Source: Bryobacteraceae bacterium (lineage in GTDB: Bacteria; Acidobacteriota; Terriglobia; Bryobacterales; Bryobacteraceae). From it: a DNA stretch of 64,000 nucleotides. The stretch is from contig BPGD01000001.1 in NCBI GenBank assembly GCA_026002855.1, positions 1,205,972-1,269,971 on the forward strand, read 5' to 3'. This document shows, in pieces, positions 50,003 through 61,723 of this stretch. Positions within the stretch are counted from its first letter, which is position 1, and the number at the start of each line of letters is the position of its first letter. The notes beneath the pieces were generated by a model, which searched no databases, was not told the origin of the DNA, and saw nothing but the letters and a program-made list of their open reading frames with translations. Made by a program: the position numbers and the translations under genes.

Positions 50003-51175
50003 TCACTTCGCGGCCGCCGGCGCCGCCGCCCGCCGCTTCTTCTGGAACCGGTCATGCCAAAAGACGAGAATCGGGCTGGCAATGAAAATCGAGGAATACG
50101 TGCCCACGATCACACCCACGACCAGAGCGAATGCAAACCCGTTCAGAACCGGCCCGCCGAACAGCCACAGAGCCAGAGCCGAGATCAGCGTAAGCCCCGA
50201 GGTGAGCACCGTCCGGCTGAGCGTCTGATTAATGCTATCGTTGACGATCGCCGGGGTCAACTCCCTTCGCGACAGCTTCAGCACCTCGCGAATCCGGTCG
50301 AAGACGACGATCGTGTCGTTCATCGAATAGCCGACCAGCGTGAGCAGCGCCGCCACCACGTTCAGGCTGATCTCCTTGTCGGTCAGGCTGAAGAACCCCA
50401 GCGTGATGATCACGTCGTGGAAGACGGCCAGCACCGCCGCCAGGCCGTAAACGAATTCAAACCGCAACGCCAGGTACACCAGCATCCCGCCCAGCGCATA
50501 CAGCACTGCCAGCACCGCCTTGTTGCGCATCTCGGCGCCGATCTTCGGGCCGATGACCTCGGCGCTGCGGATGGTGAACGGCGCCAGATAGCACTGCTGG
50601 CGGATCACCTCGATCATCTGCGGCGTCACGCCCTCCACCTCGCGGAGCTGATCAAAGCTGGCGAGCAAGCCCGAGCGCGGAGGCGAATTCCTGAACTCGA
50701 GGATGCGTTGCGCGAGCGCCAGCAACTGCTCGTCGTTCATCGGGATCGCCGCCCGCTGAAACGGCTCGCGGAGGCGCTCGGCCAGCGCCTGCGCGTTGGC
50801 ATTGTTCAGATCCAGGCGGTCGGTCTTCTCGCCGAAGGTCTGCGTAAGCGTCTCGACCACCGCCTGCCGCTCCTGCTGGAGCGCCTTGTCTTCCTTGAGC
50901 GGGATGCCGATGATGACCTCGTTTTCGCCGGTGACCTCCTGCACGGAGACCTCGCCCGGGATGCGGGCGCTGACGGCGGCGCGGATGCGGTCAATCGGCG
51001 GCTTCGAGGCAAAGCGGACATTGATGTTGGCGCCGCCGGTGAAGTCGATGCCGTACTTCAGCCCGCCCTTGGCCGCCCAACTGCCCACGCCGATGGCGAT
51101 CAACAGCAGCGAGAGTCCGATGAAGTACTTCTGCTTGCCGAGGAAGTCGATGTTGGTGTTCTTGAATAGCTCCAT
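50003..51175 (-). CDS. secF: Protein translocase subunit SecF
   Basis: A 390-residue RND-type membrane protein. Helix 1 and the first conserved motif are 'YGIDFTGGANINVRFASKPP'; a periplasmic domain follows. Five more helices include 'ALGGMLVYLALRFEFVYGLA', 'AVFHDVIITLGFFSLTD', and the conserved 'VGYSMNDTIVVFDRIRE'. SecF and SecD use proton motive force to complete preprotein export. It is somewhat longer than the usual ~320 residues because of an enlarged first periplasmic domain ('REPFQRAAIPMNDEQLLALA'). It is 46 bases after secD in the canonical tgt-yajC-secD-secF order. Confidence 0.95.
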   Translation of the reverse strand: MELFKNTNIDFLGKQKYFIGLSLLLIAIGVGSWAAKGGLKYGIDFTGGANINVRFASKPPIDRIRAAVSARIPGEVSVQEVTGENEVIIGIPLKEDKALQQERQAVVETLTQTFGEKTDRLDLNNANAQALAERLREPFQRAAIPMNDEQLLALAQRILEFRNSPPRSGLLASFDQLREVEGVTPQMIEVIRQQCYLAPFTIRSAEVIGPKIGAEMRNKAVLAVLYALGGMLVYLALRFEFVYGLAAVLAVFHDVIITLGFFSLTDKEISLNVVAALLTLVGYSMNDTIVVFDRIREVLKLSRRELTPAIVNDSINQTLSRTVLTSGLTLISALALWLFGGPVLNGFAFALVVGVIVGTYSSIFIASPILVFWHDRFQKKRRAAAPAAAK

Positions 51176-51221
51176 GTAGCTTCCCGTACAGAAAGCGCGC
51201 CGCCCGGGCGGCGCGCCGCAG

Positions 51222-52847
<1,626 letters not shown>

Positions 52848-52874
52848 GGGATGTCGGTTCTCGCTCTCGTCAGG

Positions 52875-53189
52875 CTAGGCTTTCTTCTCCGCACCGAGCT
52901 TGCTGGCCACGGCGCCGCGCGCGAAGGTCAGCTTCACGTTGTCGGGCTTGACCCGAAGGACAATCGTGTCGTCGCCCTGGAGGGCCACGATGGTGCCGAC
53001 GATGCCTCCGTTGGTGAGCACCTCGTCGCCGGGCTGGAGCTCGGCGAGCATCTTCTGCTGCTGCTTTTTCTGCCGCTGCATGGGCAGGAACAGCAGGAAG
53101 TAAAAGATGGCGAAGATGAGGAGGATCGGCAGGAATTGCAGCAGCGGGCTGGGCGCCTGCGGCGACTGCTGGAAAAGAAGGAATGTCAT
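52875..53189 (-). CDS. yajC: Preprotein translocase accessory subunit YajC
   Basis: A 104-residue protein with one transmembrane helix ('LLQFLPILLIFAIFYFLLFL', about 16-36) followed by 'PMQRQKKQQQKMLAELQPGD' then 'EVLTNGGIVGTIVAL', the conserved YajC cytoplasmic domain. I chose ATG 53189 (MTFLLFQQSP) because the longer frame runs into the tgt gene. It is ten bases downstream of tgt and 27 upstream of secD. Confidence 0.95.
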   Translation of the reverse strand: MTFLLFQQSPQAPSPLLQFLPILLIFAIFYFLLFLPMQRQKKQQQKMLAELQPGDEVLTNGGIVGTIVALQGDDTIVLRVKPDNVKLTFARGAVASKLGAEKKA

Positions 53190-53199
53190 GGCGGTCCGT

Positions 53200-54428
<1,229 letters not shown>

Positions 54429-54435
54429 GCCTCCC

Positions 54436-55836
54436 ATGGCACTGCGCTTCTACAACACGCTCACGCAACAGCTGGAGAAGTTCCGGCCGCTCGACGGCGA
54501 GACGGTGCGGATGTACACCTGCGGCCCCACCGTCTACCACTACGTCCACATCGGCAACTTCCGCACCTTCAGCTTCCAGGACGTGCTGCGGCGCGTGCTG
54601 CGGATGCACGGCTGGAAGCTGTTCCACGTGATGAACATCACCGACGTGGACGACAAGATCATCCGCAACGCGGTGGCCGAAGGCAAGTCGCTGAAGGAAT
54701 ACACCGAGCCCTATACGCAGGCCTTCCTCGAAGATTCGGCGAAGCTCCGGCTGGAGCGGCCCGAAAAGCTCGTCTTCGCCACCGACCACATCCAGGACAT
54801 GGTGGAGGCGATCCGGAAGCTCGGCGAGCGCCAGCACACGTATGTGAGCGACGGTTCGGTGTACTTCCGCATCGCGAGTTTTCCCGAATACGGCAAGCTC
54901 TCGCACACCAACTTCAGCGGCAACATCGCCGGCGCGCGCGTTGACGTGGACGAGTACGAGAAGGCGGACGCGCGCGACTTCGTGCTGTGGAAGGCGCGCA
55001 AGCCGGGCGAGCCGTACTGGGACACGCCGCTCGGGCCGGGACGACCCGGCTGGCACATCGAATGCTCGGTGATGGCGATGAAGTACCTGGGCGAGACCAT
55101 CGACATCCACGCCGGCGGCGTCGACCTGATCTTTCCGCATCACGAGAACGAAATCGCCCAGAGCGAGTGCATCACCGGCAAGCCGTTCGCCCGCTTCTGG
55201 CTCCACTGCGAACACCTGATGGTGGAGGGCCAGAAGATGTCGAAGTCGCTGGGGAATTTTTATACGCTGCGCGACATCCTCGCCCGCGGCTGGGCGCCGG
55301 AGGCGGTGCGCTACCTGCTGATCTCGGCGCCGTACCGCAAGCAGCTCAACTTCACCTTCGACGGGCTGAAGGCGGCCGCGGCCGCCATCGAGCGGTTGCG
55401 CAATTTCCAGACGCGGCTGGAGACGGAGCGCTTCGATCCGGGCATCGACGAAGAGCAGGAAAAGCGGGCCGCCCGCGCGCTGGCCGGGTATCACGAAGGG
55501 CTCGACGACGACCTGAACACGGCCGACGCGCTTGGGGCCGTTTTTGAATTCATCCGCGAGACCAACATCGCGATGGACCACGGCCGGTTCCGCGCCGGCA
55601 ATGCGGCGAGCGCGAGGCGGCTGCTCGAAGACTTTGACCGCGTCTTTGACGTCCTGCGGCCGACGGTGGCTGAAGGCGCGCTGAGCGATGAAGAAGTGGA
55701 GGCGCTGCTGCGCGAGCGCACCGAGGCGAAGAAGGCGCGCGATTTCGCCCGCGCCGACCAGATCCGCGCGATGCTGCTTGAGAAGGGCATCGTCGTCGAG
55801 GACACGCGCGACGGCGTGCGATGGAAACGCCGGTGA
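54436..55836 (+). CDS. cysS: Cysteinyl-tRNA synthetase
   Basis: A 466-residue class I synthetase. The HIGH signature is 'YTCGPTVYHYVHIGNFRTF'. Zinc ligands include Cys in 'MYTCGP', 'WHIECSVMAMKYLG' and 'HHENEIAQSE'. 'KMSKSLGNFYTLRDIL' (KMSKS at 267-271) is followed by a helical anticodon-binding domain ending 'RADQIRAMLLEKGIVVEDTR' then DGVRWKRR. The family length is normal. The ATG at 54436 directly follows the 16-bp palindrome. The trans-sulfuration gene follows after 30 bases, so cysteine supply and use may be co-transcribed. Confidence 0.97.
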   Translation: MALRFYNTLTQQLEKFRPLDGETVRMYTCGPTVYHYVHIGNFRTFSFQDVLRRVLRMHGWKLFHVMNITDVDDKIIRNAVAEGKSLKEYTEPYTQAFLEDSAKLRLERPEKLVFATDHIQDMVEAIRKLGERQHTYVSDGSVYFRIASFPEYGKLSHTNFSGNIAGARVDVDEYEKADARDFVLWKARKPGEPYWDTPLGPGRPGWHIECSVMAMKYLGETIDIHAGGVDLIFPHHENEIAQSECITGKPFARFWLHCEHLMVEGQKMSKSLGNFYTLRDILARGWAPEAVRYLLISAPYRKQLNFTFDGLKAAAAAIERLRNFQTRLETERFDPGIDEEQEKRAARALAGYHEGLDDDLNTADALGAVFEFIRETNIAMDHGRFRAGNAASARRLLEDFDRVFDVLRPTVAEGALSDEEVEALLRERTEAKKARDFARADQIRAMLLEKGIVVEDTRDGVRWKRR

Positions 55837-55866
55837 CGATCATCGAAGGGGCTGAAGCGTAGACCC

Positions 55867-57045
55867 ATGAAGATTCAGACGAAAGCCGTGCACGCAGGCG
55901 ACCGGAAGCGCCCGCAGGAACAGATTCCCGTTTCCACACCGGTCCATTTCGCCGCCTCCTGGATCTGCGCCGACCAGGCCGAGCAGGACCGCATCTTCGC
56001 CCACGAGCAGAAGGGCTACGCGTATTCCCGCTACGCGAACCCGACCAACGATGCGCTGGAGGAACTGGTGGCGTCGCTTGAAAACGGCCACGGCGCGCTG
56101 GCCTGCTCGTCGGGCATGATGGCGTTGCAGCACGCGCTGTGGTGCGCGCTGGCCGAGCGGCCGAAGCGCATCCTGTGCGCCCGCGACATCTATGGCGCGA
56201 CGCTGAAGCTGCTCTACGACGTGATGGGGCCGTTCGGTTTCGAGACCGAACTCGTGGACGCCAACGACCAGGCCGCCACCGAAGCGGCTCTCGACCGCTT
56301 CCAGCCGGGAGCGCTGCTTGTGGAGACGATCTCGAACCCGCTGCTTCGCGTGGCAGACATCGAGGCGCTGGGGCGGATGTGCCGCGCGCGCAACGTGGCG
56401 CTGATCGTCGACAACACGTTCGCCACGCCGCTGCTGGTGCGGCCGCTCGAGCTCGGCGCGCATCTGGTGGTCCACAGCTCCACAAAGTATCTGGGCGGCC
56501 ACGGCGACACGCTGGGCGGGCTCATCGTCAGCGACGAGGCGCACTTCGAAACGATGCGGCGTTTTTCGCGCGTCAACGGCCCGGTAATGGGGCCGATGGA
56601 GGCCTATCTGACGATGCGCGGGATCAAGACCTTCCCGCTGCGCATGGAGCGGCAATGCCAGAACGCGGCGGCTCTGGCGGAGTGGCTGCGGCAACATCCG
56701 CGCGTGGAGCGGGTGTTTTATCCGGACGACCCTGCGCACCCGGACGCGGCCATCATCCGCCGCCTGCTGCCCGACGGACTGCGGGGCGGCATGGTGAGCT
56801 TTGAGATCCGCGGGGCGCGGCGCGAGCAGGTGTTTGCGTTTCTGGACGGGCTGAAGCTGTGCGTCCGGGCGACGTCGCTCGGCGACGTGCACACGATGGT
56901 GCTGTATCCGTGGATCGCCTCACACCGCGACGTGCCGCCGGAGCAGAAGGCGGCGATGGGGCTGCGCGAGAACCTGGTGCGCTTCTCGGTGGGCATCGAA
57001 GCAGTGGACGACATCATCGCCGACATCGGGCAGGCGCTCGGCTGA
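55867..57045 (+). CDS. Cys/Met metabolism PLP enzyme (cystathionine gamma-synthase-like)
   Basis: A 392-residue fold type I PLP enzyme. The PLP Lys is in 'VVHSSTKYLGGHGDTLGGLI' (about residue 207). Cofactor contacts are 'LACSSGMMALQHALWCAL', 'YSRYANPTNDALEELVASLE', 'ETISNPLLRVADIEALGRMC' and 'LIVDNTFATPLLVRPLELGA'. The C-terminus 'LVRFSVGIEAVDDIIADI' is typical. Members make or split cystathionine, or act as methionine gamma-lyase; the sequence alone does not decide. Its position after cysS suggests sulfur amino acid metabolism. The spacing of 30 bases is consistent with co-transcription. Confidence 0.9.
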   Translation: MKIQTKAVHAGDRKRPQEQIPVSTPVHFAASWICADQAEQDRIFAHEQKGYAYSRYANPTNDALEELVASLENGHGALACSSGMMALQHALWCALAERPKRILCARDIYGATLKLLYDVMGPFGFETELVDANDQAATEAALDRFQPGALLVETISNPLLRVADIEALGRMCRARNVALIVDNTFATPLLVRPLELGAHLVVHSSTKYLGGHGDTLGGLIVSDEAHFETMRRFSRVNGPVMGPMEAYLTMRGIKTFPLRMERQCQNAAALAEWLRQHPRVERVFYPDDPAHPDAAIIRRLLPDGLRGGMVSFEIRGARREQVFAFLDGLKLCVRATSLGDVHTMVLYPWIASHRDVPPEQKAAMGLRENLVRFSVGIEAVDDIIADIGQALG

Positions 57046-57051
57046 GGCGCT

Positions 57052-57906
57052 TCAGTCGGACCCTTTCCACTGTTCCATCAGCGCGCGGCTGCGGGCGCGG
57101 GCGTGGTTGGTGGCGGTCTCGACGGCAGAGATCAGCATCGCCCTCAGGCCGTGCCGTTCGAGTTCGTGGATGGCCGAGATGGTGACGCCGCCCGGCGTGA
57201 TCACCTGATCGCGCAGGATCGCCGGGTGGATGCCGCTTTCCTTGACGAGCCGCGCCGCGCCGAGCACGGTCTGCTCGGCCAGCCGCGTGGCGACTTCGTG
57301 CGAGAGGCCCATCTTGAGCCCGCCGGCGATGAGCGCCTCGATCACCATATAGACGTAGGCGGGGCCGCTGCCGGAAAGCGCGGTGACGGCGTCCATGGCG
57401 TCTTCGTCGACGAAGCAGACGACGCCGACGGCGCGGAAGATGCGTTCGACGAGGGCGCGGTGTTCCGGCGTGGCGACGCTGTTGGCGCTGATGGCGGTGG
57501 CGCCTTCCTCGATGATGACCGGGATGTTGGGCATGGCGCGGAAGACGGGCATGCGGCGCGCCACGAGACGCTCGATGAGGCGGATGGGGGCGACGGCGGC
57601 CAGCGAGATGAGGATCTGGCCCTCGTGCAGCACGTCGCGGATCTCTTCGAGCACCGTGCCCAGCACGCCGGGCTTCACGGCGAGCAGGATCAGGTCGCTT
57701 TCGGCGGCGGTCTCGCGGTTGCCGCCGGCGCGGGCGCGGATCCCGTAGCGTTCGGCCACTTCGGCGGCGCGCTCCGACGAACGCGTTGTCGCCATGATTT
57801 CGCCAGGTTCGGCCACCTTGGCCTTCAGGATGCCGCCGATCAGGGCGGCGCCCATGTTGCCCGCGCCGAGCACCGCGATGCGCTTCTTTTCCTGCATCGA
57901 GCCCAT
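57052..57906 (-). CDS. proC: Pyrroline-5-carboxylate reductase
   Basis: A 284-residue enzyme reducing pyrroline-5-carboxylate to L-proline with NAD(P)H. The Rossmann motif is 'IAVLGAGNMGAALIGGILKA'; then 'DLILLAVKPGVLGTVLEEI', 'FRAMPNIPVIIEEGATAISA', 'DAVTALSGSGPAYVYMVIEA' and the C-terminal 'ITPGGVTISAIHELERHGLR'. The length is typical. Starts at 57906 (MGSMQEKK) and 57897 (MQEKK) are both possible. It converges on the trans-sulfuration gene six bases away. Confidence 0.95.
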   Translation of the reverse strand: MGSMQEKKRIAVLGAGNMGAALIGGILKAKVAEPGEIMATTRSSERAAEVAERYGIRARAGGNRETAAESDLILLAVKPGVLGTVLEEIRDVLHEGQILISLAAVAPIRLIERLVARRMPVFRAMPNIPVIIEEGATAISANSVATPEHRALVERIFRAVGVVCFVDEDAMDAVTALSGSGPAYVYMVIEALIAGGLKMGLSHEVATRLAEQTVLGAARLVKESGIHPAILRDQVITPGGVTISAIHELERHGLRAMLISAVETATNHARARSRALMEQWKGSD

Positions 57907-58097
57907 TGTAGCCGCGGCCGCGCCACGACCGTGGATGATCCGAATCAGTCCCCATTTCCCTGCTGGACATCCGCAGGCATGAAAATCGCCGCCGGCGGTG
58001 CGGCCGCACCATGGCCGCTCGTGCCCGCAGCGCTTCGCGGGGCTTCACTCGCGGCTCCGGGGCGCCAGTGCAGGAGCCCAGAAGCCGGTGATGATGC

Positions 58098-58126
58098 TTG
58101 ACGCCGAAATGCGGCTCGGATAGAGT
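58098..58126 (+). promoter_or_regulatory. Sigma-70-type promoter of the TonB-dependent receptor gene
   Basis: TTGACG at 58098-58103 and TAGAGT at 58121-58126 are separated by exactly 17 bases, a good match to the vegetative -35/-10 arrangement. The transcript would start near 58133, giving a ~60-base leader with a small GGCGG...CCGCC stem-loop and an AAAGGAGGT ribosome site right before the ATG at 58192. The rest of the 285-base gap (57907-58097) shows nothing I can name. Confidence 0.6.
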
Positions 58127-58191
58127 CACCCGCGGATGGGAGATCCAGGCGGATCCTCCCGCCTATCTGGAATGCTGAAAGGAGGTCCCTT

Positions 58192-61100
58192 ATGCAGAGA
58201 TTTCGCACTCTGCTTCCGCTCCCGGTTCTCGCCCTGGCGGCGGGAATCCTCCTCGGCCAGTCCTACACGGCGAGCATTCGCGGCACGGTGACCGACGCAA
58301 GCGGAGCCGCCGTGCCCGGCGCGAAAGTGACGGTGACCGAGGCCGAGCGCAACATCCCCCGCACGGTGACGACGGACGAGGCGGGCCGCTACCTGGTGAC
58401 CGCCCTTCCCCCGGGCAAGTACACGCTGACGGTGGAAGCCAGCGGCTTCAAGAGGTATGTGCAGAGCGATTTTCCGCTCGCCGTGCAGCAACAGGCCACG
58501 ATTGACGTGCAGTTGCAGGTGGGCGAAGTGACGACGGCAGTGGAGGTGACCGGCACGGCGCCGCTGCTGAACACGACGATTGCGGCGCTGGGCCAGGTGG
58601 TCGAAAACAAGTACATTCTGACGCTGCCGAACCTCGGGCGCGACTCACTGGTGCTGGCCTACCTGACGCCGGGCGTGGTGGGCAGCGCCGGGCGCCGCGG
58701 AGACACGAACACGAACTTTGTCGCCAACGGTGCGCGCAACTCGACCTCGGACGTGCTGGTGGACGGCGTCACCGTCACGACCGTCGAGCAGAACTCCGGC
58801 ATCACCGATCTCAAGTACAAGCCGAGCGTCGATGCGGTGCAGGAGTTCAAGATGCAGACGAACTTCTTCCCCGCCGAGTATGGCCAGACAGGCGGCGCCG
58901 TGATCAACATGGTGACGCGCTCGGGGACGAACGAATTTCACGGCACGGGCTACTATTTCTTCCGCCACTCGGACCTCAACGCCAACGGCTGGTTCGCCAA
59001 CCGCGCCGGCAGCGCGCGGCCCTACTACCGGCGCGATCAGCTTGGCGGCGTGCTGGGCGGCCCGATCAAGAAGAACAAGACGTTCTTCTTCGCCAACTAC
59101 GAGTACACGAAGTCGAAGAGCCCGCTCAGCTACACGGCGACCTTCCCGACGCCCGAGCAGCGCCGCGGCGACTTCTCGAAGACGTTCTACGGCGATGGCC
59201 GGCTGATCCAGATCTATGACCCGTTCGACACCTTCATCAATGCGAGCGGGCAACTGGAGCGGCGGCCCTTTGCGGGCAACATCATTCCGGAGTCGCGCTG
59301 GGACCCTGTGGCCAAAGCGGCGTTGAAGTACTTTCCCGAACAGAACCAGGTGACCAACCCGATCACGAACACGAACAACTGGTTTGCCCAGGGGATCAAT
59401 GAGGGCATCAGCCACGGGTCCCTGATCAAGGGCGACCACAACCTGAACGACAAGATGAGGGTGACGGTGCGCTACAGCTACGGCCGCAGCAGTGGAAACC
59501 CGCCGAATCTTTTCGGCAAGGGCAACCCGGCCTATACGTTCAACGATGGCCCCAGCGGGACGCGCGTTCATCAGGGCGTTGCGGACTTCACACGCACCGA
59601 GACGCCGACGCTGATCTGGACGGTCCGCTACGGGCACACCTATTCGAGCTACTTCCGGAACCCGATGGAGCCGTTCGACCTGACGACCCTGGGATTCCCG
59701 AAATACATGAAGGACAACGCGCCCTACCTGGTGTTCCCAACGCTGGCGCCCGAGGGCTACACCGACATCGGGACCGAAGGCTGGCTGATCATGGACCGGC
59801 AGGAGGGCGTGCATCACCTGACCGGCTCGGTGACCAAGATTCTCGCCGGCCACAACCTGAAGTTCGGCGGCGAGTACCGGAAGAACTACCTGGACTACCT
59901 CCAGCCCGGCTATCCTAGCGGCCAGTTCAGCTTTGGCTCGCAGGTAACACGCAGGCTCCAGAACGTGGGCAGCAACTACGAGGGCAACGGCCTGGCCACG
60001 ATGTTGCTCGGCTGGGGCACCGGCGGGCAGTTCCACATCGACCCGAAGGCGTTCACGCGCTCCCGCTACGCCGGAATGTACATCCAGGACGACTGGAAGG
60101 TGACGCGGAAACTGACGCTGAACCTGGGCCTGCGTTACGAGTTTGACGTGCCGCGCTGGGAGACGCTGTACCGGCTCAGCTATTGGGATCTGGACGCGCC
60201 GGCTCCCTTCCAGGTGCCGGGCTTCGACCTTCGCGGCGTCTACCGGTTCGTTAACAAGGACCGCAAGTCGGACTTCAAGGGTGACTACAACAACTTCAGC
60301 CCGCGGATCGGATTTGCGTACGCGCTGGATCACAAGACGTCGATCCGCGGCGCCTGGGGCCTGCTGTATCAGCTTTCGCGGGCGACGGTGTACGGCCATA
60401 CGGGGTCGGGCTTCAATGTCAACTCGACGCCGACCTTCTCGCTGGATTCCAATGCCACGCTGTTTGCGCGCCTGAACAACCCGTATCCGAACGGGATGCT
60501 GTTGCCGCCCGGGAGCTCGCTGGGCGACTGGACGTTCATCGGGCTTGGCGCCGGCACGGTGGTCCCGGACTGGAACCGGAACCCCGAGTACTACTCGTGG
60601 AACATCTCCGTTCAGCGGGAGATTGGCTGGCAGTCTCTCGTGGAGATCAACTACACGGGGAGCCGCGGCGCGCACCTCTTCGTGCCGTTCACGAGCCTGA
60701 CGCCGCTGCACCCGATGTACTGGAGCGAAGGGCGCACGAAACTCCAGTCGCAGGTGCCGAATCCGTTCTATGGCAAGATCACCGATCCCCGCGCCGTCAA
60801 CCTGAACCGTCCTACGGTGCAACTGTTCCGCCTCTACCGCAACATGCCCCACTTTGACGGCGCCTCCAGCGGCACGGCGGAACCGCCGGCGGGCAGCAGC
60901 TATTACCACGCCTTGCAGATGAAGTGGGAGAAGCGGCTGTCACACGGCTTCACGTTCCTCGGCCACTACACCTGGTCGAAGATGATCGATGACGCGTCGA
61001 TCGGCAGCGGCAACCTGGCCTGGCTGGGCGGAAGCACGGCGATGCAGAACCCGCTGAACCGGAAGCTGGAAAAGTCGCTCTCCGCCCATGACATTGCCCA

Positions 61101-61635
61101 CCGTGCCGTGCTGAGCGGCGCCTACCAGCTCCCGTTCGGCAAGGGCAAGAAGTTTTACGGCGACGCCAACCGGCTGCTCGATGCCTTGATCGGCGGCTGG
61201 GAGATCAGCGCCTTCTGGCTGCTGCAAGGGGGCAACCCGTTGCAGGTGTCGCAGTCTGGCGGCGTGCTGTGGAACGGCACACAGCGGCCGAACCTGATTG
61301 GCGACCCCTCCACTTCCGGCCGCCTGCAAGACCGGTTGAACGGCTATTACAACCAGAGCGCGTTCTCGCGGCCCGATCCGGACACGTTTGGGACGGCGCC
61401 GCGGTATCTGAACTACCGCGGCCCGGGCATCCGCACCATTGACGCCGCGCTGCTGAAGAACTGGACCACGAAGGAAGGCCAGCGGCTGGAGTTCCGCCTG
61501 GAGGCGACCAACGCCACCAACACGCCGGTCTTCAGCGACCCGGCCTCCAGCTACGGCGCATCCAACTTCGGCCAGATCACCGGGACGAAAGTCGGACCGC
61601 GCAACGTGCAGCTCGGCTTCAAGTATTACTTCTGA
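58192..61635 (+). CDS. Oar-like TonB-dependent receptor with carboxypeptidase-regulatory N-domain
   Basis: A 1147-residue outer-membrane protein. It has a signal peptide (MQRFRTLLPLPVLALAAGIL), then a carboxypeptidase-regulatory-like domain ('YTASIRGTVTDASGAAVPGA', 'YLVTALPPGKYTLTVEASGF', about 24-105). A plug-like region ('NFVANGARNSTSDVLVDGVT', 'VQEFKMQTNFFPAEYGQTGG') precedes a long beta-barrel with many aromatic strands, ending 'RNVQLGFKYYF' with the C-terminal Phe needed for barrel assembly. This architecture is strongly expanded in Solibacter-type acidobacteria. It probably imports or binds large organic substrates and is energised by a TonB such as that at 49085. It is expressed from its own promoter with its own terminator. 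Confidence 0.92.
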   Translation: MQRFRTLLPLPVLALAAGILLGQSYTASIRGTVTDASGAAVPGAKVTVTEAERNIPRTVTTDEAGRYLVTALPPGKYTLTVEASGFKRYVQSDFPLAVQQQATIDVQLQVGEVTTAVEVTGTAPLLNTTIAALGQVVENKYILTLPNLGRDSLVLAYLTPGVVGSAGRRGDTNTNFVANGARNSTSDVLVDGVTVTTVEQNSGITDLKYKPSVDAVQEFKMQTNFFPAEYGQTGGAVINMVTRSGTNEFHGTGYYFFRHSDLNANGWFANRAGSARPYYRRDQLGGVLGGPIKKNKTFFFANYEYTKSKSPLSYTATFPTPEQRRGDFSKTFYGDGRLIQIYDPFDTFINASGQLERRPFAGNIIPESRWDPVAKAALKYFPEQNQVTNPITNTNNWFAQGINEGISHGSLIKGDHNLNDKMRVTVRYSYGRSSGNPPNLFGKGNPAYTFNDGPSGTRVHQGVADFTRTETPTLIWTVRYGHTYSSYFRNPMEPFDLTTLGFPKYMKDNAPYLVFPTLAPEGYTDIGTEGWLIMDRQEGVHHLTGSVTKILAGHNLKFGGEYRKNYLDYLQPGYPSGQFSFGSQVTRRLQNVGSNYEGNGLATMLLGWGTGGQFHIDPKAFTRSRYAGMYIQDDWKVTRKLTLNLGLRYEFDVPRWETLYRLSYWDLDAPAPFQVPGFDLRGVYRFVNKDRKSDFKGDYNNFSPRIGFAYALDHKTSIRGAWGLLYQLSRATVYGHTGSGFNVNSTPTFSLDSNATLFARLNNPYPNGMLLPPGSSLGDWTFIGLGAGTVVPDWNRNPEYYSWNISVQREIGWQSLVEINYTGSRGAHLFVPFTSLTPLHPMYWSEGRTKLQSQVPNPFYGKITDPRAVNLNRPTVQLFRLYRNMPHFDGASSGTAEPPAGSSYYHALQMKWEKRLSHGFTFLGHYTWSKMIDDASIGSGNLAWLGGSTAMQNPLNRKLEKSLSAHDIAHRAVLSGAYQLPFGKGKKFYGDANRLLDALIGGWEISAFWLLQGGNPLQVSQSGGVLWNGTQRPNLIGDPSTSGRLQDRLNGYYNQSAFSRPDPDTFGTAPRYLNYRGPGIRTIDAALLKNWTTKEGQRLEFRLEATNATNTPVFSDPASSYGASNFGQITGTKVGPRNVQLGFKYYF

Positions 61636-61659
61636 GCCGGGCCGTTCGGCCTGAGGGAC

Positions 61660-61703
61660 AGGCCCGCCTCTCCCGAACGGAGGGGCGGGCCTTCTGTTTT
61701 TTT
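61660..61703 (+). terminator. Strong rho-independent terminator after the TonB-dependent receptor
   Basis: A stem of 14 to 15 base pairs (61660-61673 with 61679-61692; GC-rich, one T-G pair) has a 5-base loop and is followed by TTCTGTTTTTTT (61692-61703). It lies 25 bases after the receptor stop codon at 61635, and the minus-strand gene ends just beyond it. Confidence 0.9.
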
Positions 61704-61723
61704 CGGCGCGGCTGCGGCACGCC

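Noticed and set aside
58645-60909. Very long open frame on the minus strand, antisense to the TonB-dependent receptor
   Set aside because: The plus-strand frame encodes a recognisable receptor. The antisense frame is Arg/Val/Ala-rich low-complexity sequence without motifs, a usual result of high third-position GC.
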